Assembly (NCBI RefSeq): GCF_004634425.1
Contig: NZ_SBJL01000002.1
Span: 868,001 to 932,000, forward strand
DNA length: 64,000 nt
Direction of reading: 5' to 3'
DNA from: Vitreimonas flagellata
GTDB lineage: Bacteria; Pseudomonadota; Alphaproteobacteria; Caulobacterales; Aquidulcibacteraceae
Below are positions 1 to 10,316 of the stretch, piece after piece. Below the pieces are notes generated by a model that did not search any database, was not told where the DNA came from, and was given only the letters and a program-made list of their open reading frames with translations. Position 1 is the stretch's first letter; every line of letters begins with the position of its first letter. A program made the position numbers and the translations under genes.

Positions 1-142
1 CGCGGGCGAGGCCGAGCGCGTGCAGGCGTTCCAGGCCGGCATGGACGATTTCATCACCAAGCCGATCGACGCGACGCGGCTGCTCGCCGTCGCCGAACGC
101 TTTACCGGCCGCCCGAACCCCGCCACGTTCGCGGGCGAGTAA
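1..142 (+). CDS. C-terminal end of a response-regulator receiver domain protein (partial)
   Basis: Only the last 46 residues are in the window; the frame is open from base 2 and ends at TAA 140-142. The segment GMDDFITKPID is the typical end of a CheY-like receiver domain, where the Lys-Pro pair lies after beta-5. After it there is one more helix and a short tail, with no output domain. The gene is therefore either a single-domain response regulator or, more likely given that the receiver is last, a hybrid histidine kinase. The phosphorylated Asp and everything upstream are outside the window. The next gene starts 19 bases later on the same strand. Confidence 0.85.
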   Translation, partial: AGEAERVQAFQAGMDDFITKPIDATRLLAVAERFTGRPNPATFAGE

Positions 143-160
143 GGCGGCGGAGACCCGCAG

Positions 161-1930
161 ATGAGTGATCAGAATTCCGGCGCCGCGGCGGCCAAGCCCT
201 CGACGTGGCAAGCGCTAGCCGTGTTCTTGGAGCATCGCACTTTGGTGATGTTGGCGTTGGGCTTCTCAGCGGGCCTGCCCAACCTGCTACTCTACGACAC
301 GATTTCAGCATGGATGCGGCAAGCGGGTTTACCGCTCGATATCATTACGCTCTTCAGCCTGGTGACGATCACGTACGCGATCAAATTCCTTTGGGCGCCG
401 ATCGTTGATCGCGTGAAGATTCCTGGGCTCTATCAGATGCTCGGCAAGCGCCGGTCATGGATGCTGCTGGCGCAGATTGGCGTTATCTTCGGCATCTGGG
501 CGATCGCCGTGAACATGCCGGCGGTCTCGGCCGCTGTTGCGGGCGGTGTTGAAGGTGCGGTGCAGCCGCCGCCGAATGTGAATCTGATAGGCATTGTCGC
601 GATCTTCGCAGCGATGACGGCGGTGTTTGGCGCGACGCAGGACATCGCGATCGACGCATGGCGCATCGAAGTCGCGACCGTTGAGCGGCAAGGCGCGATG
701 GCCGCTGCCTATCAATGGGGTTATCGGATCGCCATCGTTGTGTCGGGGGCGGCACCGCTCTTCATGGCCTCGCGCATCGGTTGGACGGCGTCCTATTCCG
801 CGATGGCCATCGTGATGGGTGTGGGCGTACTCGGCGTGTTGCTGGCGCCGCGCGAAAAAAGCTTGGAGCCGAAGCCGTTCCCGCCGGCGACGACGCCGAT
901 TTGGGCGGAAGCGCTGGAATGGGTTGCGCGCGTTGGTTTGCTGGTGTTTGGCGCGTGCTTCATCGGCGCGGGTCTCTCGGGCAAAGCCGAACCGATCACC
1001 TTCATGTTTCCGTGGATCGGCATGGAGGGCGCTGCTCCTGGCTTCGCCGAATGGTGGACGGCCAAGCCGTGGGGTGCGGTGTGGCAAGTGTTTGGCGTCG
1101 CAATCGGCCTGGCGGTCGTTGCGTTCGCGACCTATCCGATGTTCAAATCTCGCCCGAGCGCATATTTTGCGGGCACGCTGAAGGAGCCGTTGGAGGACTT
1201 CTTCAAGCGCTATCGCGGCACGGGCGCGCTCATTCTGGCGATGATCTGCGTCTATCGCATCGCCGATTTCGTGCTGAATTTGATGACGGCGTTTTACGTA
1301 GACGTCGGCTTCACTCTCGACGAGATTGCCGGCGCGCGAAAATTGTTCGGCGTTGTGATGTCGATGATTGGCGTCGGGCTCGGCGGCTGGATGGTGGCGC
1401 GCTTTGGCTTGATGCGATCGCTGATTGTCGGCGCCGTCGTGCAGCCGCTTTCGAACATCGCTTTTAGTGGGCTTGTGTTCACCGGGCCTTGGCTGCCGGG
1501 GCTTTATGCGTGCATTGCGATCGACAACGTCTCGGCCGGCATCGCGGGCACTGCGCTGATTGCTTACATGTCGAGCCTCACCAGCCTTGGCTTCACCGCG
1601 ACGCAATACGCGCTTTTCTCTTCGCTCTACGCGCTACCGGGCAAAATCCTCGCAGCGATCTCCGGACGTATCGTTGAAGGGGCGACTGCTGCTGCGGCGG
1701 CGGGGGAAACGGAGTGGTTGCGCAGCTGGTTCACGAACATCTCCCCAGCAGCGTTCGCGCACCTCGTGGAGGAGCGCGGCGTGCCTGCGGAAGCATTCGC
1801 TGCGGGTTACATGACGTTCTTCATTTACTCGGGCGTGATCGGCATCGCCGCTTTCGTGTTCGCCGTCGCTGTAATGCGACGTCAGCCGCCTGCGGCAGAG
1901 GCGAAGCAGGAAGCGCCTGCGCCGGCTTAA
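161..1930 (+). CDS. AmpG-like MFS permease (PAT family)
   Basis: This 589-residue polytopic inner-membrane protein resembles AmpG, which imports anhydro-muropeptides for cell-wall recycling, and other members of the PAT (acetyl-CoA/muropeptide) branch of the MFS. Visible marks are the N-terminal LGFSAGLPNLLLYDT region (about residues 33-47), KFLWAPIVDRV (75-85) and TQDIAIDAWR (near 158). It is longer than E. coli AmpG (about 490 residues) because of extra hydrophobic stretches in the middle and a longer C-terminus. The stop codon overlaps that of the convergent malic enzyme gene (bases 1927-1930). Substrate is inferred; no ampC or ampD is nearby. Confidence 0.8.
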   Translation: MSDQNSGAAAAKPSTWQALAVFLEHRTLVMLALGFSAGLPNLLLYDTISAWMRQAGLPLDIITLFSLVTITYAIKFLWAPIVDRVKIPGLYQMLGKRRSWMLLAQIGVIFGIWAIAVNMPAVSAAVAGGVEGAVQPPPNVNLIGIVAIFAAMTAVFGATQDIAIDAWRIEVATVERQGAMAAAYQWGYRIAIVVSGAAPLFMASRIGWTASYSAMAIVMGVGVLGVLLAPREKSLEPKPFPPATTPIWAEALEWVARVGLLVFGACFIGAGLSGKAEPITFMFPWIGMEGAAPGFAEWWTAKPWGAVWQVFGVAIGLAVVAFATYPMFKSRPSAYFAGTLKEPLEDFFKRYRGTGALILAMICVYRIADFVLNLMTAFYVDVGFTLDEIAGARKLFGVVMSMIGVGLGGWMVARFGLMRSLIVGAVVQPLSNIAFSGLVFTGPWLPGLYACIAIDNVSAGIAGTALIAYMSSLTSLGFTATQYALFSSLYALPGKILAAISGRIVEGATAAAAAGETEWLRSWFTNISPAAFAHLVEERGVPAEAFAAGYMTFFIYSGVIGIAAFVFAVAVMRRQPPAAEAKQEAPAPA

Positions 1931-4212
1931 TCCGCTTCGTCTTCGCGCTCGGCCGCCTGGAATGCGGCGACGGTGGCGAAGGTGACGATGTCCGACACGG
2001 TCGCGCCGAGCGGCGCGATCTGGATCGGCTTGGAAAGGCCGGTCAGCACTGGGCCGATAACGGTCGCGCCGCCGGCGCTGGCGAGCAAGCTTGTTGAGAT
2101 CGAGGCCGAGTGGATCGCCGGCATCACCAGCACGTTGGCCGGCTCCGACAGGCGCGAGAACGGGTAGAGTTCGCGCATGTTCGGATTGAGCGCGACGTCG
2201 ACGCTCATCTCACCTTCGTATTCGAAGTCAGCGTCTTCACGACGATCCAATATCGAAACAGCGTCGCGGATTTTTTCGGAGCGCTCCATCTTCGGATTGC
2301 CGAAGGTGGAGTGCGAGACGAGGGCCACGCGCGGCGTGACGCCAAATTGCTTTGCCATTTTCGCGGCTTGCAGCACGATCTGCGCCATCTCTTCCGCGCC
2401 CGGAAACTCAGCGACTGATGTATCAGCCACAAAGAGCGTGCGGCCCTTCGAGAGGATGATCGACATGCCCATTGCGCGTTCGCCGCGCGCAGGGTCGATG
2501 GCGCGTAGCACGTCATCCAGTGCAGTAGCGAAATTGCGCGTGACGCCCGTGACCATGCCGTCGGCGTGACCGAGCGCCACCATCGACGCGCCGAACACGT
2601 TGCGGTCTTGGTTCACTAGGCGCTGCACGTCGCGATAGAGCAGGCCGAAGCGTTGCAAACGCTTGTAGAGATAGTCGGCGTAGAGTGCATTGTGTTCAGA
2701 GAGGCGTGCGTTGACGATGTTGAGCTTCGCGCCCTCCGGCACGCCGACTTGCGTCATGTTCGCGCGGACCAATTCTTCGCGACCGATCAGAACGGCGCGG
2801 CCAAGCCCGCTTTCTTGGAACGCGTAAGCGGCGCGGATCACGGCGGGCTCTTCGCCTTCCGCGAACACGATGCATTTTGGCGAGCGTCGCACGAGGGTTT
2901 GCACGCGCTGGATCATCGCCGCTGTCGGATCGAGGCGTTGGGCCAAGCTATGCTTGTAGGCCTCCATGTCCGTGATCGGCTTGCGTGCGACGCCAGAATC
3001 CATCGCCGCCTGCGCCACATAGGGCGGGATTTCCGAGATCAGGCGCGGATCGAACGGGGTAGGGATGATGTAGTCGGGGCCGAATTTCGGACGCCGGCCG
3101 TGATAGGCGGCGGCGACTTCATCCGGCACGTCCTGCTTGGCGAGCGCGGCGAGCGCGCGCGCGGCGGCGACCTTCATCTCTTCGTTGATCGTGCGCGCGC
3201 GCACGTCGAGCGCGCCGCGGAAGATGTAAGGAAAGCCCAGCACGTTGTTGACTTGGTTCGGATAGTCCGAACGGCCCGTTGCGACGATCGCGTCCTTGCG
3301 GACTTCGTGCACTTCTTCGGGCGTGATTTCCGGATCGGGATTGGCCATCGCAAAGATGATCGGCTTCGCCGCCATCGACTTGACCATGTCCTTCGACATC
3401 GCGCCGGCCGCGGAAAGCCCCATGAACACGTCCGCGCCTTTCAAAGCTTCGGCAAGCGTGCGGAGCTTGGTGTCGATCGCATGCACAGACTTGAACTGGT
3501 CCATGCCTTTCTCGCGGCCGCGATAGACCACGCCCTCGCGATCGCAGACAATGACGTTGTTGTGCGGCACGCCGAGTTGCTTGATCAGGCCGATGCAGGA
3601 GAGGCCGGCCGCGCCCGCGCCGCTGACGACGACTTTGATGTCTTCGAGACGGCGGCCGGTCAGTTCGCATGCGTTGAGCAGGCCCGCGGCGGCGATGATA
3701 GCGGTGCCGTGCTGGTCGTCATGGAAAACGGGAATATCGAGATCGTCACGCAGGCGGCTCTCGATGATGAAGCACTCGGGCGCCTTGATGTCTTCGAGGT
3801 TGATGCCGCCGAACGTCGGGCCAATGTTGCGGACCGTGGTGATGAATTCTTCGACGTCCTGGGTCGTGACTTCGATGTCGATCGAGTCCACGTCGGCGAA
3901 GCGCTTGAAGAGAACGCTCTTGCCTTCCATCACCGGCTTCGAGGCCATCGCGCCCAGATTGCCGAGACCCAAGATCGCGGTGCCGTTCGAGATCACGGCG
4001 ACCAGATTGCCCTTCGAAGTGTAATCATACGCCTTATCCACATCCTCGGCGATCGCCTTCACCGGCACGGCCACGCCCGGCGAATAGGCGAGCGACAGGT
4101 CGCGCTGCGTGGCCATCGGCTTGGTCGGTGCGATGGAGATTTTGCCGGGTGTCGGCAGGCGGTGAAAATCCAACGCCTCGGCGTCGGTAAAACTCTTTTT
4201 CGTGTCGGGCAT
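1927..4212 (-). CDS. maeB: NADP-dependent malic enzyme with phosphotransacetylase-like domain (MaeB)
   Basis: Oxidative decarboxylation of malate to pyruvate with NAD(P). The 761-residue protein has the malic-enzyme N-terminal and NAD-binding domains (SGAGAAGLSCIGL is the nucleotide-binding loop) followed from about residue 430 by a phosphate acetyl/butyryltransferase-like domain. This fused layout is typical of the large MaeB/TME enzymes of proteobacteria, where the C-terminal part is known to be regulatory rather than a working Pta. I chose the ATG at 4212 (MPDTKKSF); the frame stays open to 4320, but those extra residues are not family-like and would overlap mutS. The gene is divergent from mutS and convergent with the AmpG-like permease. 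Confidence 0.93.
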   Translation of the reverse strand: MPDTKKSFTDAEALDFHRLPTPGKISIAPTKPMATQRDLSLAYSPGVAVPVKAIAEDVDKAYDYTSKGNLVAVISNGTAILGLGNLGAMASKPVMEGKSVLFKRFADVDSIDIEVTTQDVEEFITTVRNIGPTFGGINLEDIKAPECFIIESRLRDDLDIPVFHDDQHGTAIIAAAGLLNACELTGRRLEDIKVVVSGAGAAGLSCIGLIKQLGVPHNNVIVCDREGVVYRGREKGMDQFKSVHAIDTKLRTLAEALKGADVFMGLSAAGAMSKDMVKSMAAKPIIFAMANPDPEITPEEVHEVRKDAIVATGRSDYPNQVNNVLGFPYIFRGALDVRARTINEEMKVAAARALAALAKQDVPDEVAAAYHGRRPKFGPDYIIPTPFDPRLISEIPPYVAQAAMDSGVARKPITDMEAYKHSLAQRLDPTAAMIQRVQTLVRRSPKCIVFAEGEEPAVIRAAYAFQESGLGRAVLIGREELVRANMTQVGVPEGAKLNIVNARLSEHNALYADYLYKRLQRFGLLYRDVQRLVNQDRNVFGASMVALGHADGMVTGVTRNFATALDDVLRAIDPARGERAMGMSIILSKGRTLFVADTSVAEFPGAEEMAQIVLQAAKMAKQFGVTPRVALVSHSTFGNPKMERSEKIRDAVSILDRREDADFEYEGEMSVDVALNPNMRELYPFSRLSEPANVLVMPAIHSASISTSLLASAGGATVIGPVLTGLSKPIQIAPLGATVSDIVTFATVAAFQAAEREDEAD

Positions 4213-4304
4213 AGGTGGGGAGTTCCGTGAAGAGGGCCGCACCCTAACCAGGGGGTCTGCCCCGTCAATTGGAAGTCCCTGCGACATGAGGCTAAAGCTG
4301 GCCC

Positions 4305-6980
4305 GTGGCTGATTCCTCAAGCTCTCCGCCCGTCCGCGTGACGCCGTTCATGGCGCAATATCTTGCCGCGAAGGCAGATCATCCGGACGCGTTGCTGTTC
4401 TTCCGCATGGGAGATTTCTACGAGCTGTTTTTTGACGACGCTGTGAAGGCCGCGGGCGCTGTCGGCATCACGCTGACGAAGCGCGGTAATCACGACGGCG
4501 AACCGATCCCGATGGCCGGCGTGCCGTGGCATCAGGCGGAGAATTATCTCTCCAAGCTGATCCGTGCGGGCTTCAAGGTCGCAGTGTGCGAGCAGCTGGA
4601 AGATCCGGCCGAAGCGAAGAAGCGCGGCGGCAAGTCGATCGTGCAGCGTGGCGTGGTGCGCGTCGTCACGCCCGGCACGCTGACAGAAGAGGGGCTGCTC
4701 GATGCGCGCACCGCCAACCGATTGGCGGCGGCGGCATTCGCGGGCGATCTGGCGGGCATCGCCTGGGCCGATGTCTCGACCGGTGCGTTTGAAGCGCGTG
4801 TGCTGAAAGCCAGCGAAGTCGAGGAAGAACTTGCCGCGCTCGCGCCGGCGGAATTGCTCGTGGTGGATGCTGATAGCGCTCTGGTCGCGGAAGCGGCGCG
4901 GATCGCAGGCGCGACCGTGACGACGCGGCCTGCCGTAAAGGCCGATGCGAAATCGGCGGAGCGGCGCATCAAAGCCGCGTTCGAGGTGGCGGCGCTGGAT
5001 GCGTTCGGCGATTTCACCGCGCCCGAGCTTTCGGCGATGGGCCTGCTGCTCGATTACATCGAACTCACGCAAGCGGGTGCGGCGCCACGTTTGACGCCGC
5101 CGCGCCGCAATGCCGAGCGCGCCTTCATGGCGATTGATGCGGCGACGCGCGCGGCGCTGGAAATCGAGCGCTCCGTGCGCGGGGGCAGGGATGGCTCGCT
5201 GCTGGCGTGTGTCGATCGCACGGTGACATCCGCCGGCGGGCGTTTGCTGGCGGAGCGGATTTCGCGGCCTTTGACGGATGTGGCGGCGATCCGCGCGCGT
5301 TTGGATGCTGTGGAGTTTTTCATCGCGGAACCGCATCGCCGCGCCGGTGTGCGCGAGGAATTGCGTGCGGCGGGCGATTTGGCGCGTGCATTGACGCGGC
5401 TGGCGCTCGGGCGTGGCGGGCCGCGTGATCTGGCGCAATTGCGCGATGGTTTGCACTCCGGCGATCGCGCGGCGGCGCGGTGCATGGGCTTGAGCGATGC
5501 TGCTCCAAGCGAAATCGCGCATGCGTGTGCGGCGCTATCTTTGTCGTCGCATCCGGGGCCGGCGAGCTTGGCGCAGACTTTGGATGGCGCGCTGGCGCCA
5601 GAGCTGCCGCTGCTCGCGCGCGATGGCGGCTTCATCGCCGCTGGCTATGACGCGACACTCGATGAAACACGCGCGCTGCGGGACGATAGCCGTAAAGTGA
5701 TCGCGGCGCTGCAAGCCAAGTATGCGGAAGAAACCGGCATCACCGGCTTGAAGCTGAAGCACAACAATGTGCTGGGCTACCATATCGACGCGACAACGAA
5801 GCAAGCCGAAGCCTTGATGACGCCGCCCCACAATGCGCGCTTCATTCATCGCCAAACCAATGCGGGCTCGATCCGCTTCACCACGGCTGAACTTGCTGAG
5901 CTCGACGCGAAGATCGCCCGCGCTGGCGAAGCGTCGCTCGCGCGCGAGCTCTCGCTGTTCAAAGATTTTGCGGTGCGCGCGGCGGAGAACGAAGCTGAGA
6001 TTCGCGCTGCTGCCGAAGCGTTGGCGGCGCTCGATGTTGCGGCCGGGCTCGCCGAGTGGGCGGAAGAAACACAGGCGACGCGCCCAGAGATCGATGAGAG
6101 CATTGCGTTGCTCGCGGATGCGGCGCGGCATCCGGTCGTGGAGCAGGGTGTGCGCCGCGAAGGGCAGGGCTTTACGCCGAACGATGCGCGGCTCGATGCG
6201 GAGGGCCGCTCTGGCCCGCGTCTTGTGGTTGTCACCGGCCCGAACATGGCGGGCAAGAGCACCTACCTTCGCCAGATCGCGCTGCTGGCCGTGCTGGCCC
6301 AGGCTGGTTCTTTCGTGCCTGCGCGGAAGCTGCGGCTGGGGGTGGTTGACCGGGTGTTCGCCCGCGTCGGCGCCTCCGACGATCTTTCGCGCGGGCGCTC
6401 AACCTTCATGACCGAGATGGTGGAAACCGCCGCCATCCTGAACCAGGCCGGTCCGCGCGCGCTGGTCGTGCTGGACGAAATCGGCCGGGGCACGGCGACG
6501 TTCGATGGCCTCGCCATCGCCTGGGCGGTGGCCGAGCACCTGCACGAAGCCAATCGCTGCCGCGCTGTCTTCGCGACGCACTATCACGAGCTGACGCGGC
6601 TGGCGGATAAGCTGGACGCCGGGGCCAACGCACATTTGCGCGCCAAGGAATGGAAGGGCGATCTGGTCTTCCTGCACGAAGTCGCGCCGGGCGCCGCGGA
6701 TCGATCCTATGGAATCCAGGTCGCGAAGCTTGCCGGCCTGCCCAAAAGCGCGGTGGAGCGGGCGCGGGCGGTGTTGGGCAAGCTGGAAGCCAATGGCGGG
6801 ACGACGCGCGTTGAAATCGCTGAGGATTTGCCGCTGTTTGCCCAGGTCATGGAAGAAACAGCGCCGCATCCATTGGAAGCGGCGCTGGCGGGTGTGAACC
6901 CGGATAATCTCTCACCAAAAGAAGCGCTTGAGCTTCTCTACCGGCTCAAGGCTGCGGCTGCGGACGCGCCGGATCGCTGA
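4305..6980 (+). CDS. mutS: DNA mismatch repair protein MutS
   Basis: Recognises base-base mismatches and small loops and starts methyl-independent or methyl-directed repair with MutL. The 891 residues have the usual length. The mismatch-binding Phe-x-Glu motif is at residues 38-40 (FYE), the Walker A loop GPNMAGKST at about 645-653 and the Walker B segment VVLDEIGRG near 720. The start is a GTG (MADSSSSPP), only 92 bases from the divergent maeB start, so both promoters share that short gap. The 3' end overlaps the convergent small membrane protein gene by 35 bases. Confidence 0.97.
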   Translation: MADSSSSPPVRVTPFMAQYLAAKADHPDALLFFRMGDFYELFFDDAVKAAGAVGITLTKRGNHDGEPIPMAGVPWHQAENYLSKLIRAGFKVAVCEQLEDPAEAKKRGGKSIVQRGVVRVVTPGTLTEEGLLDARTANRLAAAAFAGDLAGIAWADVSTGAFEARVLKASEVEEELAALAPAELLVVDADSALVAEAARIAGATVTTRPAVKADAKSAERRIKAAFEVAALDAFGDFTAPELSAMGLLLDYIELTQAGAAPRLTPPRRNAERAFMAIDAATRAALEIERSVRGGRDGSLLACVDRTVTSAGGRLLAERISRPLTDVAAIRARLDAVEFFIAEPHRRAGVREELRAAGDLARALTRLALGRGGPRDLAQLRDGLHSGDRAAARCMGLSDAAPSEIAHACAALSLSSHPGPASLAQTLDGALAPELPLLARDGGFIAAGYDATLDETRALRDDSRKVIAALQAKYAEETGITGLKLKHNNVLGYHIDATTKQAEALMTPPHNARFIHRQTNAGSIRFTTAELAELDAKIARAGEASLARELSLFKDFAVRAAENEAEIRAAAEALAALDVAAGLAEWAEETQATRPEIDESIALLADAARHPVVEQGVRREGQGFTPNDARLDAEGRSGPRLVVVTGPNMAGKSTYLRQIALLAVLAQAGSFVPARKLRLGVVDRVFARVGASDDLSRGRSTFMTEMVETAAILNQAGPRALVVLDEIGRGTATFDGLAIAWAVAEHLHEANRCRAVFATHYHELTRLADKLDAGANAHLRAKEWKGDLVFLHEVAPGAADRSYGIQVAKLAGLPKSAVERARAVLGKLEANGGTTRVEIAEDLPLFAQVMEETAPHPLEAALAGVNPDNLSPKEALELLYRLKAAAADAPDR

Positions 6981-7302
6981 GGATCGGGTCGCGGTTATCT
7001 ACGCTGTTACGGGCGTTCTCGACGGCGATGCCGCGAGTCACGGCTTCGGAAGCCAATGGCAGCGCCGAATCCATTGCCATGAACATCATGTAGGCGCCCA
7101 GGATCGCGCCAAGCACCAAGCCGCTAACGCCCCAGAGCGAGGCGGCGAACCAGTAGGCTGCGGAGCGTTCGCTGCGGATGCGCTGCGCGAACAGCTTTTG
7201 ATCCATCAGCGCTTCTAGATTCGCGCGGGCCGGGTGATCGGTCACCTGATGGTCCTCGTCGACCGGGTTGAGCCGAATGGTCTTGCCGCCTTTGCTGCGC
7301 AT
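6946..7302 (-). CDS. Small inner-membrane protein, unknown function
   Basis: A 118-residue protein I do not recognise. It has a soluble N-terminal half, then one hydrophobic segment or a hairpin ([20 protein letters not shown] and onward, about residues 50-75), then a polar Pro-rich tail. The start at 7302 ([12 protein letters not shown]) is preceded by GGGAG at a workable distance; the frame remains open to 7365 without a better ribosome site. It overlaps the mutS 3' end convergently by 35 bases and is divergent from glnD. Confidence 0.65.
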   Translation of the reverse strand: MRSKGGKTIRLNPVDEDHQVTDHPARANLEALMDQKLFAQRIRSERSAAYWFAASLWGVSGLVLGAILGAYMMFMAMDSALPLASEAVTRGIAVENARNSVDNRDPILSDPARPQPQP

Positions 7303-7469
7303 CGAGCTTATGTCTCCCGGAACGATCGTCCCATCCCTTTTGGATGTGCCCGCGGATTGAGGCAAGTTTGCGTTGTGTGATTTACAGCGAAGTCATCTGC
7401 GGCGCCTGCTGCACGGGCGCCTGCTTTCCCAGGTGACGAAGCAGCAGGGAATGACCAAACTGAAATAAG

Positions 7470-10289
7470 ATGTCCGTCGCCCGCCTGAAACCTGCCCGCA
7501 TCGAACACGTCGTCGATGGTCTGCGCCTGCGTGCGCAATTGAGCGCCGCCTACCAAGCGGAGGGCGGCGAGGCTGCGCGTCCGCGTGTGCGGGCGTTGCT
7601 GCACGGCGCGTTGTTTCGGGGGCGAATGATTGCCAAGGAGCGGCTGGAGGAGGGCGAAAACGGCCTCGCCGTCGCGCGTTTGCTGGCCGCCGTTGCCGAC
7701 GAAGTGGTCGCAGCGCTCTACGATTACACGACCACGCACATCTTCCGCGCCCGCAATCCGACCGCGGGGGAGCGCTTCGCGGTGATGGCGGTCGGGGGCT
7801 ATGGGCGCGGCGAACTCGCGCCGTCGTCCGATCTCGATCTCTTGTTCCTGCGCGCCTACAAAACCACGCCGCACGCCGAGAGCGTGACCGAATACATGCT
7901 CTATATGCTGTGGGACATGGGCCTCAAAGTCGGCCACGCCTCACGCAATGTTGATGAGTGCCTGAAGCTCGCGCGCGAGGATCACACCATTCGCACCGCG
8001 ATTTTGGAATCGCGCCGGCTCGCAGGGGATGAATCGCTCGCCGCGGAACTCGAGACGCGCTTTCGCAAGGAAGTGGCCGATCGCGATCAGGCGGGCTTCA
8101 TCGCCGCGAAGCTTAAAGAGCGGGACGAGCGCCACCAGCGCGTCGGCGCCACGCGCTACATGGTCGAGCCGAATATCAAGGAGGGGAAGGGCGGCCTGCG
8201 CGATCTGCACACGCTCTTCTGGCTCGCCCGTCACCGCTACGGCTTCACCACGCCGCGCGATTATGTGGATCACGGCGTGTTCACGGTGGAAGAGCGCAAT
8301 TCCTTCCGACGTGCAGCCGAGTTCCTGTGGACCGTGCGTTGCCATCTGCACTTCATCACAGGTCGCGGCGAAGAAAAGCTGACATTCGATCTGCAGCCGG
8401 AGCTTGCCAAGCGCTTGGGCTATGGCGCGCGCGCCAATCACACGGCGGTCGAGCGCTTTATGAAGCGCTATTTTTTGGTGGCGAAAGAAGTCGGCATGCT
8501 GACGCGCGTGCTGTGCGCGAAGCTCGAGGCCGATAACGCCAAGAACGCGCCGAAGAGCATGCAGCGTCTGTTTCCGGCTGGAAAGAAGGCGCCTGCGCAG
8601 ATCGAGCCGGGCTTTCACGTTGAGGCGGGGCGCCTGAATGTAGATTCTGCGGACGTGTTCGCGAAGCCGGCAAACCTCATCCGCTTGTTCGAGATCGCTG
8701 ATAAACGCGATCTCGACGTGCATCCCGAAGCGCTGGGTGAAGCGAGTCGGCGTGTGCGCTCTCTGTCGCCCGCGTGGCGCAAGGATGCGGATGCGCGCGC
8801 TGCGTTCTTGGCTGTCGCCGCATCGAAGCATCATCCGGGCGCGGCTTTGCGCTTGATGAACGAAGCCGGCGTGCTTGGGAAATTCCTGCCGGAATTTGGC
8901 CGCGTCGTCGCGCAGATGCAGTTTAATATGTATCACCATTACACGGTGGACGAGCATACTCTGCAGGCCGTCGATGCGATGTCTGAGATCGAACACGGGC
9001 ATCACAACAAACAGCACCCACTGTCGACGGAAATCTTCTCCAAAATCATCAATCGCCGCGCGCTCTATCTGGCGATGTTGTTGCACGACACCGGTAAGGG
9101 CGAAGGCGACCAGCAGATCGAAGGCGAGAAGTCCGCACGCATCGCCTGCGAGCGCTTAGGGTTGCCGCAGGAAGAGATTGATCTGGTCGGTTGGCTGGTC
9201 GGCAATCACCTCGTCATGAGCGACGTGGCGCAGAAGCGCGACATCGGCGATCCGCGCACGGTGGCGCAATTCGCGAAGATCGTCGGCACGGTCGAGCGCT
9301 TGCGTTTGCTGCTGGTGCTGACGGTTTCGGATATCCGCGCCGTAGGCCCGGCAGTGTGGAATGATTGGAAGGGCCAGCTTCTCCGCGATCTCTATCGCCT
9401 AACGGAAGCTGCGCTGCACGGCGGCCGTTCGGATGAGCAGGGCGTGCGCGAGCATTTGGCGGAAATCGCAGGCGAAGCGAAGACACGGCTTCTTTCTGAC
9501 CTTGGTGCGGATGCTGGCGTGCTCGAAGGCTGGCTCGACGTCGTCGATGATGGTTATTGGCTGAGCCATGACGCAGAAGCGCAGAGTTGGCACGCCGAAG
9601 AAGTGATGAAGGCGCGGCGCGAGAAAACCATCCCGCATGTGGCGACGCGCGTACGCCCGGTGCAAGGCGTCACCGAAGTTCTGATCTACGCGGGCGATAG
9701 GCCGGGTCTTTTCGCGAGCTTGGCTGCAGCCATCTCCGCGTGCGGCGCCGACATCGCCGGCGCGCGTGTCCACACGACCAAGGATGGCGCGGCGTTCGAC
9801 GTGTTCTCGATCCAAACCACGGATCACCAGCCGTTCGGCGCGCAAGAGCACGGCGTGCTCGACGGCCTCGTTGCGCGTCTCACGCGCGCAGCGATCGCCG
9901 ACCACGCACCGCCGACTGCGAAACCGCCGTCGCGTCGCAACGCAGCTTTCGCGATCGAGCCGTGGGTGCGTATCGACAATGATCTCACAGGCAACGCCAC
10001 GGTGATCGAAGCCTCGGGCCGCGATCGGCTCGGCTTGCTGGCCGATCTTGCGCATGTCTGCGCGGAGGCGGACGTCTCGATCAACAGCGCACACATCGAC
10101 ACCTACGGGGAGCGCGCGGCGGACGTGTTCTATGTGCAGGAGCGCGGCGGCGGGCAGATCACGAATCCGCGCCGCATCGCGGCGGTTCGCGCAAAACTTG
10201 AGGAGGTTTTGCGCGCGGCGGAGCCAGCGGCGCCTGCCGACCCAGCGCGTGCGCCTTTGGCTGTGGCGCGAGCCTCGACAGCGCGCTAA
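7470..10289 (+). CDS. glnD: Bifunctional uridylyltransferase/uridylyl-removing enzyme GlnD
   Basis: Senses glutamine and uridylylates or deuridylylates the PII proteins, thereby setting nitrogen assimilation through GlnE and NtrB. The 939 residues show the nucleotidyltransferase signature GGYGRGELAPSSDLDLLF at about 109-126, an HD phosphohydrolase site (LLHDTGKGE, near 538) and two C-terminal ACT domains beginning near 733 and 843 (the second contains the DRLGLLADL glutamine-binding type motif). Order and length match the family. It lies 27 bases upstream of murJ and may be co-transcribed with it. Confidence 0.97.
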   Translation: MSVARLKPARIEHVVDGLRLRAQLSAAYQAEGGEAARPRVRALLHGALFRGRMIAKERLEEGENGLAVARLLAAVADEVVAALYDYTTTHIFRARNPTAGERFAVMAVGGYGRGELAPSSDLDLLFLRAYKTTPHAESVTEYMLYMLWDMGLKVGHASRNVDECLKLAREDHTIRTAILESRRLAGDESLAAELETRFRKEVADRDQAGFIAAKLKERDERHQRVGATRYMVEPNIKEGKGGLRDLHTLFWLARHRYGFTTPRDYVDHGVFTVEERNSFRRAAEFLWTVRCHLHFITGRGEEKLTFDLQPELAKRLGYGARANHTAVERFMKRYFLVAKEVGMLTRVLCAKLEADNAKNAPKSMQRLFPAGKKAPAQIEPGFHVEAGRLNVDSADVFAKPANLIRLFEIADKRDLDVHPEALGEASRRVRSLSPAWRKDADARAAFLAVAASKHHPGAALRLMNEAGVLGKFLPEFGRVVAQMQFNMYHHYTVDEHTLQAVDAMSEIEHGHHNKQHPLSTEIFSKIINRRALYLAMLLHDTGKGEGDQQIEGEKSARIACERLGLPQEEIDLVGWLVGNHLVMSDVAQKRDIGDPRTVAQFAKIVGTVERLRLLLVLTVSDIRAVGPAVWNDWKGQLLRDLYRLTEAALHGGRSDEQGVREHLAEIAGEAKTRLLSDLGADAGVLEGWLDVVDDGYWLSHDAEAQSWHAEEVMKARREKTIPHVATRVRPVQGVTEVLIYAGDRPGLFASLAAAISACGADIAGARVHTTKDGAAFDVFSIQTTDHQPFGAQEHGVLDGLVARLTRAAIADHAPPTAKPPSRRNAAFAIEPWVRIDNDLTGNATVIEASGRDRLGLLADLAHVCAEADVSINSAHIDTYGERAADVFYVQERGGGQITNPRRIAAVRAKLEEVLRAAEPAAPADPARAPLAVARASTAR

Positions 10290-10316
10290 ACACGCCCGCC
10301 GCTTCTTGGGGAATCC

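Noticed and set aside
2653-4230. 525-codon open frame on the plus strand opposite maeB
   Set aside because: Antisense to a clear malic enzyme gene. The translation is Arg/Asp/His-rich, as expected for the complement of a high-GC gene, with no recognisable domain.
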